Shown here in pieces: positions 25,792-34,912 of a stretch of DNA of 64,000 nt (position 1 is its first letter; each line of letters starts with the position of its first letter). The DNA comes from an uncultured Bacteroidia bacterium. Its GTDB lineage: Bacteria > Bacteroidota > Bacteroidia > Bacteroidales > UBA932. Position numbers and translations under genes: made by a program. The DNA is taken from assembly GCA_902782225.1 (NCBI GenBank), contig CACZMF010000015.1:62001-126000 (forward strand), read 5' to 3'. The notes beneath the pieces were generated by a model. That model saw only the letters and a list, made by a program, of their open reading frames with translations. It ran no database searches and had not been told where the DNA came from.

Positions 25792-26916
25792 CTAGATGTT
25801 GATGGTAGCCACCACACCGACGTTGTCCCAGCCGTTCACGGCAGGGTCGAAGGTGATGATTGCATCCGTCAGGTCGGGATTGTTGGGATCCACGGGGTTG
25901 CTCGGATCGATGGGGCTGCCGCCGTTACCGTTGCTGGCGGTAGGAGCCACGGTGATCTTGTAGGTGATCACCTGGTTCATCTGCCATGCAGGAAGGCTCA
26001 CGAGGTAGAGATCTGCGCTCTTGGTGAAGGTCTCGTTCAGGAAATCGGCGCCGTTGCGCTTGGTGGCCACGGTCAGGCCGACGTTGATCTTCTGCTGGCC
26101 TGCTGCAAGAGTCTGGGGCAGAACGAAGAACTCGGAGATTGCCTCATACTCGTTGCCGGGGGTGACAGCGCCGGAGAAGGTACCGTTCATGCTGGTGGTG
26201 GTGCCGGAGGGAGTCCACACGAAGTTGCCGTCAGCATCGGTAGGCCTGTCCCAGCCCACGATTCCGGTGGCGGGAGTGGAGGCGAGGTTGAGGGTGCAGC
26301 CACCAGCCTTGTAGAAGCCGCTCAGGGAGAGGCTGTTCACGTTCACGGTCCAGTCGGTCTCGGTGCCGTCGGCTTCCGTCTTGTGGTTGTAGGCAAGCTC
26401 CACGATCACTTTCACCTTGGCGAGGGCGTGGTGGAACACTGTAGGCACACCGTTGTAGCCGTTGACACCGTCGTCGACCTCATCCACGTTGTCGCTGTAA
26501 CCGACAGCCTTGTCGGCATACATGATGTCGGTCTGGCCAGCCTCTACGTCGATTCCGGAATAGACAATCTGGTTCTCGCTGATAGCTATTCCCGTCATGT
26601 TGTAGGGATAGTAGCAGAGGAAATCCACGGTGGTGTTCTTCGGCCAGTAGTAGGTGGTCGAAGGCTTCCACTTGGTGGTGGTGGAGTTGAAGGAGACCTC
26701 TTCATTGTCCATGAAGTAGGCTCCCACGGTACCGGCTGCCCAGGCGTAGGCACCGAAAGTCTCGGTGGTGGGGAACACAGTGCCGTCAATACCGACCTTG
26801 GTGATGTAGGACGCGGTCTGGAAGGAGACCTCACGCTGTGCGTGGTTGACCTGTACCTTGGTGCAGGCGACAGTCAGCAATGCTGCTGAAAGAACGATTG
26901 CAAAAAGCTTTTTCAT
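25792..26916 (-). CDS. fimbrillin (Mfa_like_1 type), array member 6
   Basis: 374 residues. Lipobox LTVACTKV, Cys18. It shares with its paralogs the markers TTYYWPKN, DFLCYYPY, DIMYADKA, GVPTVFHHALAKVKVIVEL, EFFVLPQTL, PAWQMNQVITYKI and a C-terminal ITFDPAVNGWDNV. A Pro/Asp/Asn-rich linker (DPSNPVDPNNPD) precedes the last strand. Fimbrillins of this type are exported as lipoproteins, cleaved, and polymerised by strand exchange on the cell surface. Known family, role inferred from operon context. Confidence 0.85.
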   Translation of the reverse strand: MKKLFAIVLSAALLTVACTKVQVNHAQREVSFQTASYITKVGIDGTVFPTTETFGAYAWAAGTVGAYFMDNEEVSFNSTTTKWKPSTTYYWPKNTTVDFLCYYPYNMTGIAISENQIVYSGIDVEAGQTDIMYADKAVGYSDNVDEVDDGVNGYNGVPTVFHHALAKVKVIVELAYNHKTEADGTETDWTVNVNSLSLSGFYKAGGCTLNLASTPATGIVGWDRPTDADGNFVWTPSGTTTSMNGTFSGAVTPGNEYEAISEFFVLPQTLAAGQQKINVGLTVATKRNGADFLNETFTKSADLYLVSLPAWQMNQVITYKITVAPTASNGNGGSPIDPSNPVDPNNPDLTDAIITFDPAVNGWDNVGVVATINI

Positions 26917-26924
26917 ATCGATAA

Positions 26925-28010
26925 TTATAATTTGATTTCAGTATTGACAGTGACCTGCTCCCAGCCGGCAACTGCAGGATCGAAGGTTATGACGGTAGGA
27001 TCGTCGGTATCGCCGGTGCTCGGAGTGAGGATAAACTTGTAGGTGATGTTCTGGTTGATGCCCCAGGCGGGGAGAGCCGCGCTGGAAAGGAGCGCCGGCA
27101 CGTCGATGGCGGTCTCGGTGAGGATGAGCTTCTCGCCGGTGCCGTCGTTCTGGTCGCGGTAGGTCTTGATCGTGACGTTGAGGGTGACGCCCTGGCCTTC
27201 ATTCAAGGCCTGCGGGAGCACCATGATGTTGGAATCAAGGTTCTGGAGCGATGTGGTGAGCTGGGTGAGGCCGGACACGTCGAGATTGAAGGAAGTGTTG
27301 CTTCCGTCGTTGGTCCACACGTTGGAGTCGGGCTTCTTCCAGGTGCCGTCGGTGTTGAGAGTCAGGGCAAGGGTGCCGGTGGTGCGGATACCCTGGAGCT
27401 GGATGCTGTTCACGGTGATTTCCCAGCGGGTCTTGTCGCCGGTGGATGCGGTCTTCTCAAGGTACGCGGCCTTGATCTGGAAGCTCACGCGGGCAAGGGC
27501 ATGGTGGAAAAGGGTGGGAACGCCATTGTAGTAATAGGTATTGGCGTTGCCGGAAAGACCGCTCACCTTATCGGCATACATCACGTCCACGCCGCGGTTG
27601 GCCTCCACGTTCCAGGCCGGATAGCTGATGCCGGTCTCGGTGATGGCGGGTTTCGGGGCGGCGCTTCCATCTGCAGTGTAGGGGGAATAGCAGATGAAAT
27701 CGAGTTTACCGGACTTGGGCCAATAGTAGGTCGTGCCGGAAGGTATCCAGCGGTTGCCTGCGCTTTCGTAGGCCACCTGCTGGTTCACCATGAAATTGGC
27801 GTTGTCGGCAGGGTCGTCGCCCTTGAACCATGCGAAGGCACCGAAAGGCACTCCGGAGTAACCGTCCTTGTAGTCGGTGTTGGCCCTGGTCATGGCGCTG
27901 TGGCCGGCCACCTGGAAGGAAATCTCCTGGCTGGGACCGCTGACCTGGGTCATTGTGCAGGCGGCGAGTGTTGCGAGGGCCGCGGCTGCGATAAGGATTC
28001 TGGTCTTCAT
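26925..28010 (-). CDS. fimbrillin (Mfa_like_1 type), array member 5
   Basis: 361 residues. Lipobox LAACTM, Cys18. Family markers: ATTYYWPKSGKLDFICYSPY (near match), DVMYADKVSG, NGVPTLFHHALARVSFQIKA, NSIQLQGIRTTGTLALT, NIMVLPQALNEGQ, LPAWGINQNITYKFIL and VITFDPAVAGWEQV. It is closest to the members at 25792 and 28113. The gap to the next gene is 8 bases. The 102-base gap upstream holds hairpin 2. Confidence 0.85.
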   Translation of the reverse strand: MKTRILIAAAALATLAACTMTQVSGPSQEISFQVAGHSAMTRANTDYKDGYSGVPFGAFAWFKGDDPADNANFMVNQQVAYESAGNRWIPSGTTYYWPKSGKLDFICYSPYTADGSAAPKPAITETGISYPAWNVEANRGVDVMYADKVSGLSGNANTYYYNGVPTLFHHALARVSFQIKAAYLEKTASTGDKTRWEITVNSIQLQGIRTTGTLALTLNTDGTWKKPDSNVWTNDGSNTSFNLDVSGLTQLTTSLQNLDSNIMVLPQALNEGQGVTLNVTIKTYRDQNDGTGEKLILTETAIDVPALLSSAALPAWGINQNITYKFILTPSTGDTDDPTVITFDPAVAGWEQVTVNTEIKL

Positions 28011-28041
28011 TTATTATCTTTAGTCTATTTGTTTCCTGGCA

Positions 28042-28069
28042 CCCGAAGGAGGGATCAACCTCCCCCGGG
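28042..28069 (-). repeat. intercistronic GC-rich hairpin 2 of the fimbrial operon
   Basis: CCCG (28042-28045) pairs with CGGG (28066-28069), and GGAGG (28048-28052) with CCTCC (28059-28063). It starts 32 bases before the start codon at 28010. No terminator U-tract follows. Confidence 0.5.
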
Positions 28070-28112
28070 CAATATTTAGTGGCATTATGAAATTAACAAA
28101 CTGTCAATGTCA

Positions 28113-29231
28113 TTAAAGCTGGATGGATGCTGCTGCGTCCACGACGGTCCAGTCTGCAACGGCAGGATCGAAGGTGATGATGACATCGTTGGGGTTATCG
28201 TTGTTGTTCGGGTCGGCAATGGCCGTCGGCTTGATGCTGATAGTGTAAACGATGTTCTCGTTCATCTGCCAGGCCTTGAGGCTGGAGATGTCCTTGATGT
28301 CGATCGTGGGATTGAAATCTTCGTTGATTACCTTTCCGTTGGAGAGGGTGGTCTTGATGTGGACAGTAAGCTTGAGCTGCTGGGCACCTGCTTCGAGGAC
28401 CTGAGGCATCACGAAGCCGGATGCGGCTGCGAGGTCCTGGGCGGTGGTGGTCAGGGTGACGCCGTCAGGATAAGTGGTGGCGTCGATCAGCTCCTGGTCG
28501 GATGTGGCACCGGAGAGGTTGGTCCAGACCTTGTAGTCGACGGAATTGACAGTGGTCACGGGCTTGTCCCAGCTCTTGCCGTCGGAGTTGAGGGCAAGGG
28601 CGCAGTCGCCGGTGGTCTTGAAACCGCCGATCTTGGCGCTGGTCACCTTCACTTCCCACTCTGTTTTGGTGTTGGTGGTAGGGTCGGTGTACTCTATGAA
28701 GTTAGCCTTGATCTTGAAGCTGAGCTTTGCAAGGGCGTGACGGAACACGGTGGGAACTCCGGAGAAGCCGGAATCTGCGGTACCGTCACCATCGGTAACT
28801 TCGTTCACGTTGGAAGAGCAGGTGGCCTTGTCTGCATACATCAGGTCGGTAGAACCTGCGGTGATGCCGGTGTAGGTGATGCTGTTCTTCGTGATGGCAG
28901 GGACGGTTCCTGCGGTGTCGGAAGTACCCTTGAAAGGAGAGTAGGAAATGAAGCTGATGGAGCCGGTCTTGGGCCAGTAGAAAGTGTGGTCCACGGTCTT
29001 CCACACGCCGCCGGACTTGTCAACCTTCTCGTTGACCATAAAGTCGTCGGTGTTGTTGAACCAGGCGTAGGAACCGAACGCTCCGTTGTCATAGACGGAA
29101 CCGGTGGCCTTCGTCAGGCTGTTGGCGACCTCAAAGCTGATCTCACGCTGGGCGTCCCCTGTGGGATTGACTTTGGTGCAGGCTGTCATAGCTGCTACGA
29201 CAGCGGCCGCGATTAATAAAACCTTTTTCAT
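28113..29231 (-). CDS. fimbrillin (Mfa_like_1 type), array member 4
   Basis: 372 residues from the ATG at 29231; an ATG two codons upstream is also possible. Lipobox MTACTKV, Cys18. Markers: FYWPKTGSISFISYSPF, DLMYADKATC, GVPTVFRHALAKLSFKIKA, AKIGGFKTTGDCALAL, GFVMPQVLEAGAQQLKLTVH, LKAWQMNENIVYTISI and IITFDPAVADWTVV. Same length and layout as its neighbours, which points to tandem duplication followed by divergence. Confidence 0.85.
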   Translation of the reverse strand: MKKVLLIAAAVVAAMTACTKVNPTGDAQREISFEVANSLTKATGSVYDNGAFGSYAWFNNTDDFMVNEKVDKSGGVWKTVDHTFYWPKTGSISFISYSPFKGTSDTAGTVPAITKNSITYTGITAGSTDLMYADKATCSSNVNEVTDGDGTADSGFSGVPTVFRHALAKLSFKIKANFIEYTDPTTNTKTEWEVKVTSAKIGGFKTTGDCALALNSDGKSWDKPVTTVNSVDYKVWTNLSGATSDQELIDATTYPDGVTLTTTAQDLAAASGFVMPQVLEAGAQQLKLTVHIKTTLSNGKVINEDFNPTIDIKDISSLKAWQMNENIVYTISIKPTAIADPNNNDNPNDVIITFDPAVADWTVVDAAASIQL

Positions 29232-29245
29232 ATGCATATAAAGAT

Positions 29246-30322
29246 TTAGTCGTTAGGATAGGTGTAACCTGCACTCTTCTCCTGCCAAGGCTCAACAGCG
29301 GGATCGAAGGTGACGGTCTTGTTGGGCTTGATGGTGATGGTGTAGGTGTACTTGTAGTTCATATTCCAAGCAGCAATGCTCTCGGTGGTGAAATCGGTAA
29401 GTTTGATTCCAGGGAGATCCACGGTCTCATAAATCTGCTCGGCATTATCGTAGTAGTGCTTCAGGGTGTAGTTCAGATCGATGGTAGCGCTGGCGGTAAG
29501 TGCCTGAGGAAGAACGCTGATGGCATCGAAGAATGTAAGACCTGCAGACACATTGGGAGCCACGGTGGTCTGGACAGCGCCAACGCTTGCAGTCACGGTA
29601 GCAGGGAGATTGGCATAAGTACCTGAAGGGGTCCAGTTGTAACCTGCGGTGGTATAAGGCCAAGCCTGTCCGGTTGAGCCGGGATCAGTGAAGGTGACAG
29701 TGAGGGAGCCCTTGTTGTCGTAGTTGAGAGCGAGGGAGTTGACGGTCAGGTCCCACTTGTTCTTGGTGTCGGTAATTCCGGAAGCATCAAACTTCACAAT
29801 GACGCTGACCTGGGAAAGCAGGTGGTGGAAAAGAGTGGGTACGCCGGTCACGTCAGTGTTGGCGGTACCATACTGCAGCCCATACACATTAGCGTTGGAG
29901 TTGGAGTAACGGTATGCTGCACTGGCAAGCATTGCATCATCAGTGATGGCAATGGTCTTGTTGGTATAAGTGGCTGTTCCGTCTGTCATTGCGGGAACGG
30001 GAGTACCAGCATAGGAGAAGAAATTCACATAACCGGTCTTGGGCCAGAAATACACGCGGTCGGAGGACCACTGCTTGTTGGCTTCCTGCCACTTGATGGT
30101 CTCGTTGGCCATGAAAGCCTGGGCGGCACCAGAGGTGGGGTGGAACCAAGCATAGGTGCTGAAAGTCTTGGACTCGTCAAACTTGACTTCTCCGGCCTTT
30201 GTCTGAGGTACATAATTGGCGACCTGGAAAGCGATAGGGCTCTCGGGTGCCTCGGTCACGTTTTTGGTGCAAGCGGCGCTGGCTACCAGGGCCACAGCTG
30301 CGATGATGAAATACTTTTTCAT
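29246..30322 (-). CDS. fimbrillin (Mfa_like_1 type), array member 3
   Basis: 358 residues from the ATG at 30322, where the signal MKKYFIIAAVALVASAACTK begins. The longer open frame upstream would run through hairpin 3 and has no signal. Cys18. Markers: VYFWPKTGYVNFFSYAG, GVPTLFHHLLSQVSVIVKF, NSLALNYDNKGSLTVTF, ISVLPQALTASATIDLNY and TVTFDPAVEPWQEK. It carries NYVPQTKAGEV near the start, shared with member 2 at 30417. Confidence 0.85.
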   Translation of the reverse strand: MKKYFIIAAVALVASAACTKNVTEAPESPIAFQVANYVPQTKAGEVKFDESKTFSTYAWFHPTSGAAQAFMANETIKWQEANKQWSSDRVYFWPKTGYVNFFSYAGTPVPAMTDGTATYTNKTIAITDDAMLASAAYRYSNSNANVYGLQYGTANTDVTGVPTLFHHLLSQVSVIVKFDASGITDTKNKWDLTVNSLALNYDNKGSLTVTFTDPGSTGQAWPYTTAGYNWTPSGTYANLPATVTASVGAVQTTVAPNVSAGLTFFDAISVLPQALTASATIDLNYTLKHYYDNAEQIYETVDLPGIKLTDFTTESIAAWNMNYKYTYTITIKPNKTVTFDPAVEPWQEKSAGYTYPND

Positions 30323-30381
30323 AATGCTTTGATTTTTAATGTTGGTGTTTGTTGTTGTTGTTTTGTCAATTGTTTTGCGAC

Positions 30382-30406
30382 CCGGGGCAGGGTCAGCCGC
30401 CCCTGG
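30382..30406 (-). repeat. intercistronic GC-rich hairpin 3 of the fimbrial operon
   Basis: GGGGC (30384-30388) pairs with GCCCC (30399-30403), extended by CC/GG with a bulge. It lies about 60 bases before the start codon at 30322. No U-tract follows on the minus strand. Confidence 0.45.
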
Positions 30407-30416
30407 CCAAAAGTCT

Positions 30417-31511
30417 TTAGATGCTGAGAGCCGGATCATTCACATTAACAGTCTCCCAATTAGCTTCGCTAGCAGGATCGAAGAGCACCCTGTTCTCGGA
30501 AGGCTCGACAATGAGGGTGTAGATGTACTTCTTGTTCTTTGCCCAGGAGCTGACAGAATTGCTGAGAGCTGTTCCAGTGGCTGCGTAGAACGGGATAGAC
30601 TTGGTGATAAGCTCAGTGTTCGTCACTGCAGGGCTGGAATCGTTGTAGGTGGTCACAATCCTGATCTTGAAATTCAAGGCGAGTGCAGAAACGCTCTGGG
30701 GCAGAACGGTCTGGATAGCGTAAAGATCCTGGTTGGATGCAGTCAGTGGCAAATTGGATGCACTCTGGGTGCCGGCCGTACCGGTAGTTGACCATTCGCC
30801 GGTCCAGGCGACGAGCTGATTGGCAGAATTCGGATCTGCATTGGTCAAAGCGATGGAACCGGTGTTGTAGATGTTGCTGATGCTCACATTCTCGAGAGTG
30901 ATAGCCCAGGTAACATTCGGATTGGAAGCGTTGCTTAACTTGCTTGCGCGGGCCTGAATCTGGAGCTGTGCAAGGGCGTGACGGAAGAGCGTGGGAACAC
31001 CCTCGGTGACGCCGTCCTTGTCGTACTGATGGTGGTCGTTGTCCTTGAAGCGCCAGGCCTCGTCGGCATACATGATGTTGTCGCCGGTTCCGATTGTACG
31101 GTTGGTCCACTTAAGGGAGGTCTCGGTGACTTCTGTAGGTGTACCGGTCTTGTCGTACCAGGACACGAAGTTGATGTAGCTGCTTTCGCCCTTCGGCCAG
31201 TAATAGTCGTGGGAAGGAGCCCACTCCTTGTCAGTAGCGTTCCAGCTGATGGTTTCGCCGGAGGCGCCGAAGAAATCCTGGGTGGTGTCAGTTACGCCTT
31301 CAGCGTGCAGGAAGCCCTTTGACTTGAAATAAGCGGTAGAAGGATCGGCAAATTCGCTGAGGAATGAAACCTCACCGGCCTTGGTCTGGGGCACGTAGTT
31401 GGCGGCCGCGAAGGTCACCTTCCTGGCGGGAGCGTCGTTGGTCACGACCTTGGTGCAGGAAGCGCTGATTGCAAGCGCTGCAGCTGCGAGAATGATGAAA
31501 TACTTGTTCAT
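30417..31511 (-). CDS. fimbrillin (Mfa_like_1 type), array member 2
   Basis: 364 residues. Lipobox ISASCTKV, Cys19. With the gene at 31539 it forms a separate subgroup, sharing SKGFL(H/Y)AEGV, QDFFGA(S/A)GETI, EWAPSHDYYWPK, (I/V)NFVSWYDK, EGVPTLF(R/H)HALA and SLTNADP-like strands. The C-terminus reads RVLFDPASEANWETV rather than ITFDPAV. Probably an ancillary or alternate pilus subunit. Confidence 0.85.
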   Translation of the reverse strand: MNKYFIILAAAALAISASCTKVVTNDAPARKVTFAAANYVPQTKAGEVSFLSEFADPSTAYFKSKGFLHAEGVTDTTQDFFGASGETISWNATDKEWAPSHDYYWPKGESSYINFVSWYDKTGTPTEVTETSLKWTNRTIGTGDNIMYADEAWRFKDNDHHQYDKDGVTEGVPTLFRHALAQLQIQARASKLSNASNPNVTWAITLENVSISNIYNTGSIALTNADPNSANQLVAWTGEWSTTGTAGTQSASNLPLTASNQDLYAIQTVLPQSVSALALNFKIRIVTTYNDSSPAVTNTELITKSIPFYAATGTALSNSVSSWAKNKKYIYTLIVEPSENRVLFDPASEANWETVNVNDPALSI

Positions 31512-31538
31512 AATGCTTGAATATTTTATTGTTTGTTG

Positions 31539-32621
31539 TTATTCGAGATACATCTTGTTGTTCGGATCGCTCACCCAGTCGGTGCAGACCGGATCGAAGA
31601 GTATGAGATTGGTCTTGGGATTGATTGTGATCGTGTAGGTGATGCTCTGGTTCATATCCCAGGAACCGGATTCGGAAGTAAACGACGACAGGGCGATGGT
31701 CTTATGGAGACGCTCGATAATGTAGTTGTTGCCTGTGCTGTCGAAATCGGTGCGGATAGCGTAGTCGAAGCTCAGCTGCATATCGGTAGTGGGCTGAGGG
31801 AGCACGCTGCGGGTATTCATAATGACGACCGGCTGGTCGTTGACTGTCAGGTTGGTGGTCTGTCCTGCACGGGACAGGGTGTCGGCAGCGCCGGAGAGCG
31901 ACCATGCAGGATTAGAACCCTGGGTACCGGTCCACCATGCGCGAGTGCCGGTGCTGCCCGGGTCTGCGTTGGTCAGGGACAGGGTGCCCTGCTTGCGCAC
32001 GCCCTCGAGCTTGAAGTTGGTGATGCTGACGCTCCAGGTGGTAGTGCCCTCGGACACGGGAGTGGCTTTGGCCTGGAATTTTACGCGGGCGAGTGCGTGG
32101 TGGAATAGGGTGGGCACGCCTTCGCTGACGCCGCTAGTGGCGACATACTGGGTGGCGTTGTCGTTGTAGCGCCAAGCCACGTCTGCGAACATGATGTTGT
32201 CGTCGGCGGCGAGGGTGCGGCTGCTACCGTCGATAACCCAGCTCATAGCTGTCTGGCTGGCAGTGGCCGGCTGGCCGTTCTTATCATACCAAGACACGAA
32301 GTTGACGTAGCTGCTGGCGGCCTTCGGCCAGTAGTAGTCGTGGCTGGGAGCCCATTCCGGAGTGGTGGAATCGTAGGCAATGGTCTCTCCGGCAGCGCCG
32401 AAGAAGTCCTGCACACCGCTCACGCCCTCTGCATAGAGGAAGCCCTTGGAGCTGAAGGAGGTGATGCCTTCGGAATCGAGGGATACGGCACGGGTCTGCG
32501 GTACATAGCTGCCCACCGAGAAGGTGACCTTCTTCCCGGGCACAGGATCCATCTCCACCCTGGTGCAACCCCAGAGGGCCACCAGAACGGCGAGAATCGC
32601 TATGTACAGCCTGTGCTTCAT
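31539..32621 (-). CDS. fimbrillin (Mfa_like_1 type), array member 1
   Basis: 360 residues. Lipobox ALWGCTRV, Cys19. Markers: YVPQTRAVSL (the Arg/Lys after QT is a candidate for trypsin-like processing), QDFFGAAGETIAYD, EWAPSHDYYWPKAASSYVNF, EGVPTLFHHALARVKFQAKA, TRSVLPQP and LILFDPVCTDWV. It shares one base with the stop of the DUF5119 gene upstream (TAATG), so the two are translationally coupled. Confidence 0.85.
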   Translation of the reverse strand: MKHRLYIAILAVLVALWGCTRVEMDPVPGKKVTFSVGSYVPQTRAVSLDSEGITSFSSKGFLYAEGVSGVQDFFGAAGETIAYDSTTPEWAPSHDYYWPKAASSYVNFVSWYDKNGQPATASQTAMSWVIDGSSRTLAADDNIMFADVAWRYNDNATQYVATSGVSEGVPTLFHHALARVKFQAKATPVSEGTTTWSVSITNFKLEGVRKQGTLSLTNADPGSTGTRAWWTGTQGSNPAWSLSGAADTLSRAGQTTNLTVNDQPVVIMNTRSVLPQPTTDMQLSFDYAIRTDFDSTGNNYIIERLHKTIALSSFTSESGSWDMNQSITYTITINPKTNLILFDPVCTDWVSDPNNKMYLE

Positions 32622-33619
32622 TACAGTATGATATCGCCGCCGGTTTCCTGCTGGCCCTGGCCGGGATTCACTATGGTCCAGGTCTCATCTATAAGCAGCC
32701 AGTGGTGCTCGATGGCGTCCTGGCTCTTGAAAACGGTATCGAGGTTGATGTCTTTCTGCTGAAGGTTGCCGGCCACGTCCACCACGTTGAAGGTCACGTG
32801 GAGATTGGAGGTCGCTTCGGGGATCTTGCCGAAGGTGTTGAACACGGCGCAGAGCACGTCCTTGTTCTCGCCGGGGAGCCTGGGATCCTGGCTCTTGAGC
32901 ATCTCGAAGCAGACGGCGGCCGTGGGATCCAGGGTGCGCTCGTTGAGACCGAAGTGGTTCGACGGGCTCAGACCGTTGATGATGGCAGTGGCGCTGGAGG
33001 CGTACTGCATGCCCTCGACGTGAATTTGGATGTAATATGTATCGACGACGGTGGTAGCGACGGTCTTGATCACCACCAGAGTGTCGCGCGGGGACACGCG
33101 GAGATTGTGCTCGCGGGCCACCATGAGGTGGTCGGGCTCGTAGTTGATATGCACGTTGTCGTATTCTCCTGCCTTGGTGCCGAGGTAGCGGGTGCGCATT
33201 GCGTCGGGAATCTCGCTGGTGTAGCCAAGGATGCTGTTCTCGTTGTTCTCTCCTGAAACCTGGGTCGTCGGGGTGTCGAAGTTGTAGATGAGGAAGTCGT
33301 AGTTGCCGTAGCTGATGTTCAGCATGCCGCTGAGCACCTGGTCGCCGTTCTCCTCGGTCTTCTGGGAGATGAAGGACTGGGTCAGCAGGTTCCTGGTGCC
33401 GGGGTCATAGACCATGACACGCATCATATCGGTGTTGACGTTCGGCACGGGGATGTTTTCGTTGTAGACGTCGCAGCTGACGTTGGCCACGGCCTTCACG
33501 TTCACATCCACGCGTATAGCCACCTGCTCCATCATATCTTCGAGGGGGCGGCGGATGCAGGAAAGGGCGGAGGCCAGGATGACAGCGGCCAGAGCGATGC
33601 GGATGACGTGCTTACTCAT
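32621..33619 (-). CDS. DUF5119 fimbrial-operon lipoprotein
   Basis: 332 residues from the ATG at 33619 (MSKHVIRIAL...). Lipobox ALSCIRRPLED, Cys21. The sequence follows DUF5119 closely: VNVKAVANVSCDVYNENIPV, NTDMMRVMVYDPGT, SYGNYDFLIYNFDTPTTQV, NYEPDHLMVAREHN, ENKDVLCAVFNTFGKIPEA and HHWLLIDETW. These proteins sit next to DUF3575 genes at the head of Bacteroidales fimbrial operons, and an anchor or assembly role is inferred. It overlaps the upstream gene by 8 bases. Confidence 0.85.
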   Translation of the reverse strand: MSKHVIRIALAAVILASALSCIRRPLEDMMEQVAIRVDVNVKAVANVSCDVYNENIPVPNVNTDMMRVMVYDPGTRNLLTQSFISQKTEENGDQVLSGMLNISYGNYDFLIYNFDTPTTQVSGENNENSILGYTSEIPDAMRTRYLGTKAGEYDNVHINYEPDHLMVAREHNLRVSPRDTLVVIKTVATTVVDTYYIQIHVEGMQYASSATAIINGLSPSNHFGLNERTLDPTAAVCFEMLKSQDPRLPGENKDVLCAVFNTFGKIPEATSNLHVTFNVVDVAGNLQQKDINLDTVFKSQDAIEHHWLLIDETWTIVNPGQGQQETGGDIIL

Positions 33620-34802
33620 AGCTGACCCTCCTTTTCTGCTTGATGTTGATAGGCACCACAAGGCTGACTTTCAGCTTGGTGGGTCCCAGCCACGACACGG
33701 TGCCGGTCACGTAGGGGTTGCGGATCAGCTTGTCGTAGACGTCGGTGGGAAGATAGTTCCTGTAGTCGGCGTGGAGGAAACCAAGCCCGAGGCTCAGCTC
33801 CAGGTTGGCCCACTTCTCGCGGCCGAGAGTGGTGGTCCAGCCGCCGGTCACGCCTGCGGACCAGTATTCACCCTGATAGTCCAAGGAGCTGCGCCACTGG
33901 AAGTCAAACTTGGAGGACATTCCATACACGCCCGCGAAGAAGCCGCGCAGCTTCTCGGCGCCCCTGGGATCCCAGGACTTGAACCAGTAGCGGGCCTCGA
34001 CGCCGAGCTCCCACATCTGCAGGCAGTACATGTTGCTGGTCTCCCACCAGGGGAAGATGTCCTCGACCACGAACGACAGACGATCCCACACCGGAACTTC
34101 GATTTCCACGTTGTAGGCGGTCAGGAGGTCGTAGATAAGGTTGGACTTCACGGCTGCGATGGTGACAGGGTATTTCTCAAATTCCTCGGCATAGGAAACC
34201 AGGCCGGGAATGGTGATGGCGGGAAGGGGCTCGAAGGAAACCGCGAGCTCATCTTCGGGAAGGTCGAGCACGTAGCGGGACTCGTCGATGACGAAAGGCT
34301 CGCCCAGACCGGGAACGGGAATCAGGATGTCGTAGGGGAAGCTCAGGCGGAAAGCGGCATAGCGCAGGCGCACGAGCTCGCTGTTGTCCGAAGGCCACTC
34401 CTCGATTCCGGACTCGACGGTGATCTTGCCGGCCAGGGCGGGATATGCACTCTCGAGATAGGAGCGCATGGACTCGGCACGCCGGGCGGCGAGGATGGTG
34501 TTCTTCTTGCGGGAGCCGTCCGGCGAGGCAAAGGCCACGACCTTGACCTGCTCCACGAGATCGGCGCCATGAGCACGGACCGTGCTGTCAAGACGGGCGA
34601 GAGTGGTGGGGTTGTCGAGGTAGTCGGGGCTGAAAGTATAGACGTCGACGGGGAAGAAGATGCGGAAATCGTAGGCGAATTCACCAAGTGCCACACGGTC
34701 CTGAGCCCTGACGGACAGGCAGAACAAAAGCGCCACGACCAGAACCAGAGTGGGCCTGATTGCAAGCGCAAAATTGTGGAAAAGTTGAATTCTAGCCAAC
34801 AT
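33612..34802 (-). CDS. DUF3575 outer-membrane protein heading the fimbrial operon
   Basis: 396 residues. Signal sequence with hydrophobic core TLVLVVALLFCLSVRAQ. An OmpA-like periplasmic region (VKVVAFASPDGSRKKNTILA, RRAESMRSYLESAYPALAGK) is followed by DUF3575 barrel strands (KSNLIYDLLTAYNVEIEVPV, FFAGVYGMSSKFDFQW, LELSLGLGFLHADYRNY, KVSLVVPINI). It is the first gene of a 16-kb same-strand operon and probably provides the outer-membrane platform. The promoter at 34843-34874 leaves a leader of about 35 bases. Confidence 0.85.
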   Translation of the reverse strand: MLARIQLFHNFALAIRPTLVLVVALLFCLSVRAQDRVALGEFAYDFRIFFPVDVYTFSPDYLDNPTTLARLDSTVRAHGADLVEQVKVVAFASPDGSRKKNTILAARRAESMRSYLESAYPALAGKITVESGIEEWPSDNSELVRLRYAAFRLSFPYDILIPVPGLGEPFVIDESRYVLDLPEDELAVSFEPLPAITIPGLVSYAEEFEKYPVTIAAVKSNLIYDLLTAYNVEIEVPVWDRLSFVVEDIFPWWETSNMYCLQMWELGVEARYWFKSWDPRGAEKLRGFFAGVYGMSSKFDFQWRSSLDYQGEYWSAGVTGGWTTTLGREKWANLELSLGLGFLHADYRNYLPTDVYDKLIRNPYVTGTVSWLGPTKLKVSLVVPINIKQKRRVSYE

Positions 34803-34842
34803 TATCTTATTAAATCTAATATCGCCCCCGCGAAAAAACGTG

Positions 34843-34874
34843 CAAATTTAAGTAAAAATTTTTTACGATTCAAA
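34843..34874 (-). promoter_or_regulatory. promoter of the fimbrial operon
   Basis: On the minus strand a TTTG (34874-34871), 20 bases and TAAATTTG (34850-34843) follow the Bacteroidetes -33/-7 rule. The ATG at 34802 is 40 bases downstream. The intergenic region is AT-rich and shared with the divergent promoter. Confidence 0.65.
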
Positions 34875-34912
34875 AATAATTCAAAAAAAGTGAAAATTTT
34901 TTTTAGAAATTA

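Noticed and set aside
25757..30406. Internal terminators in the fimbrial operon
   Set aside because: The three hairpins lack U-tracts, and the genes on both sides belong to one coherent operon.
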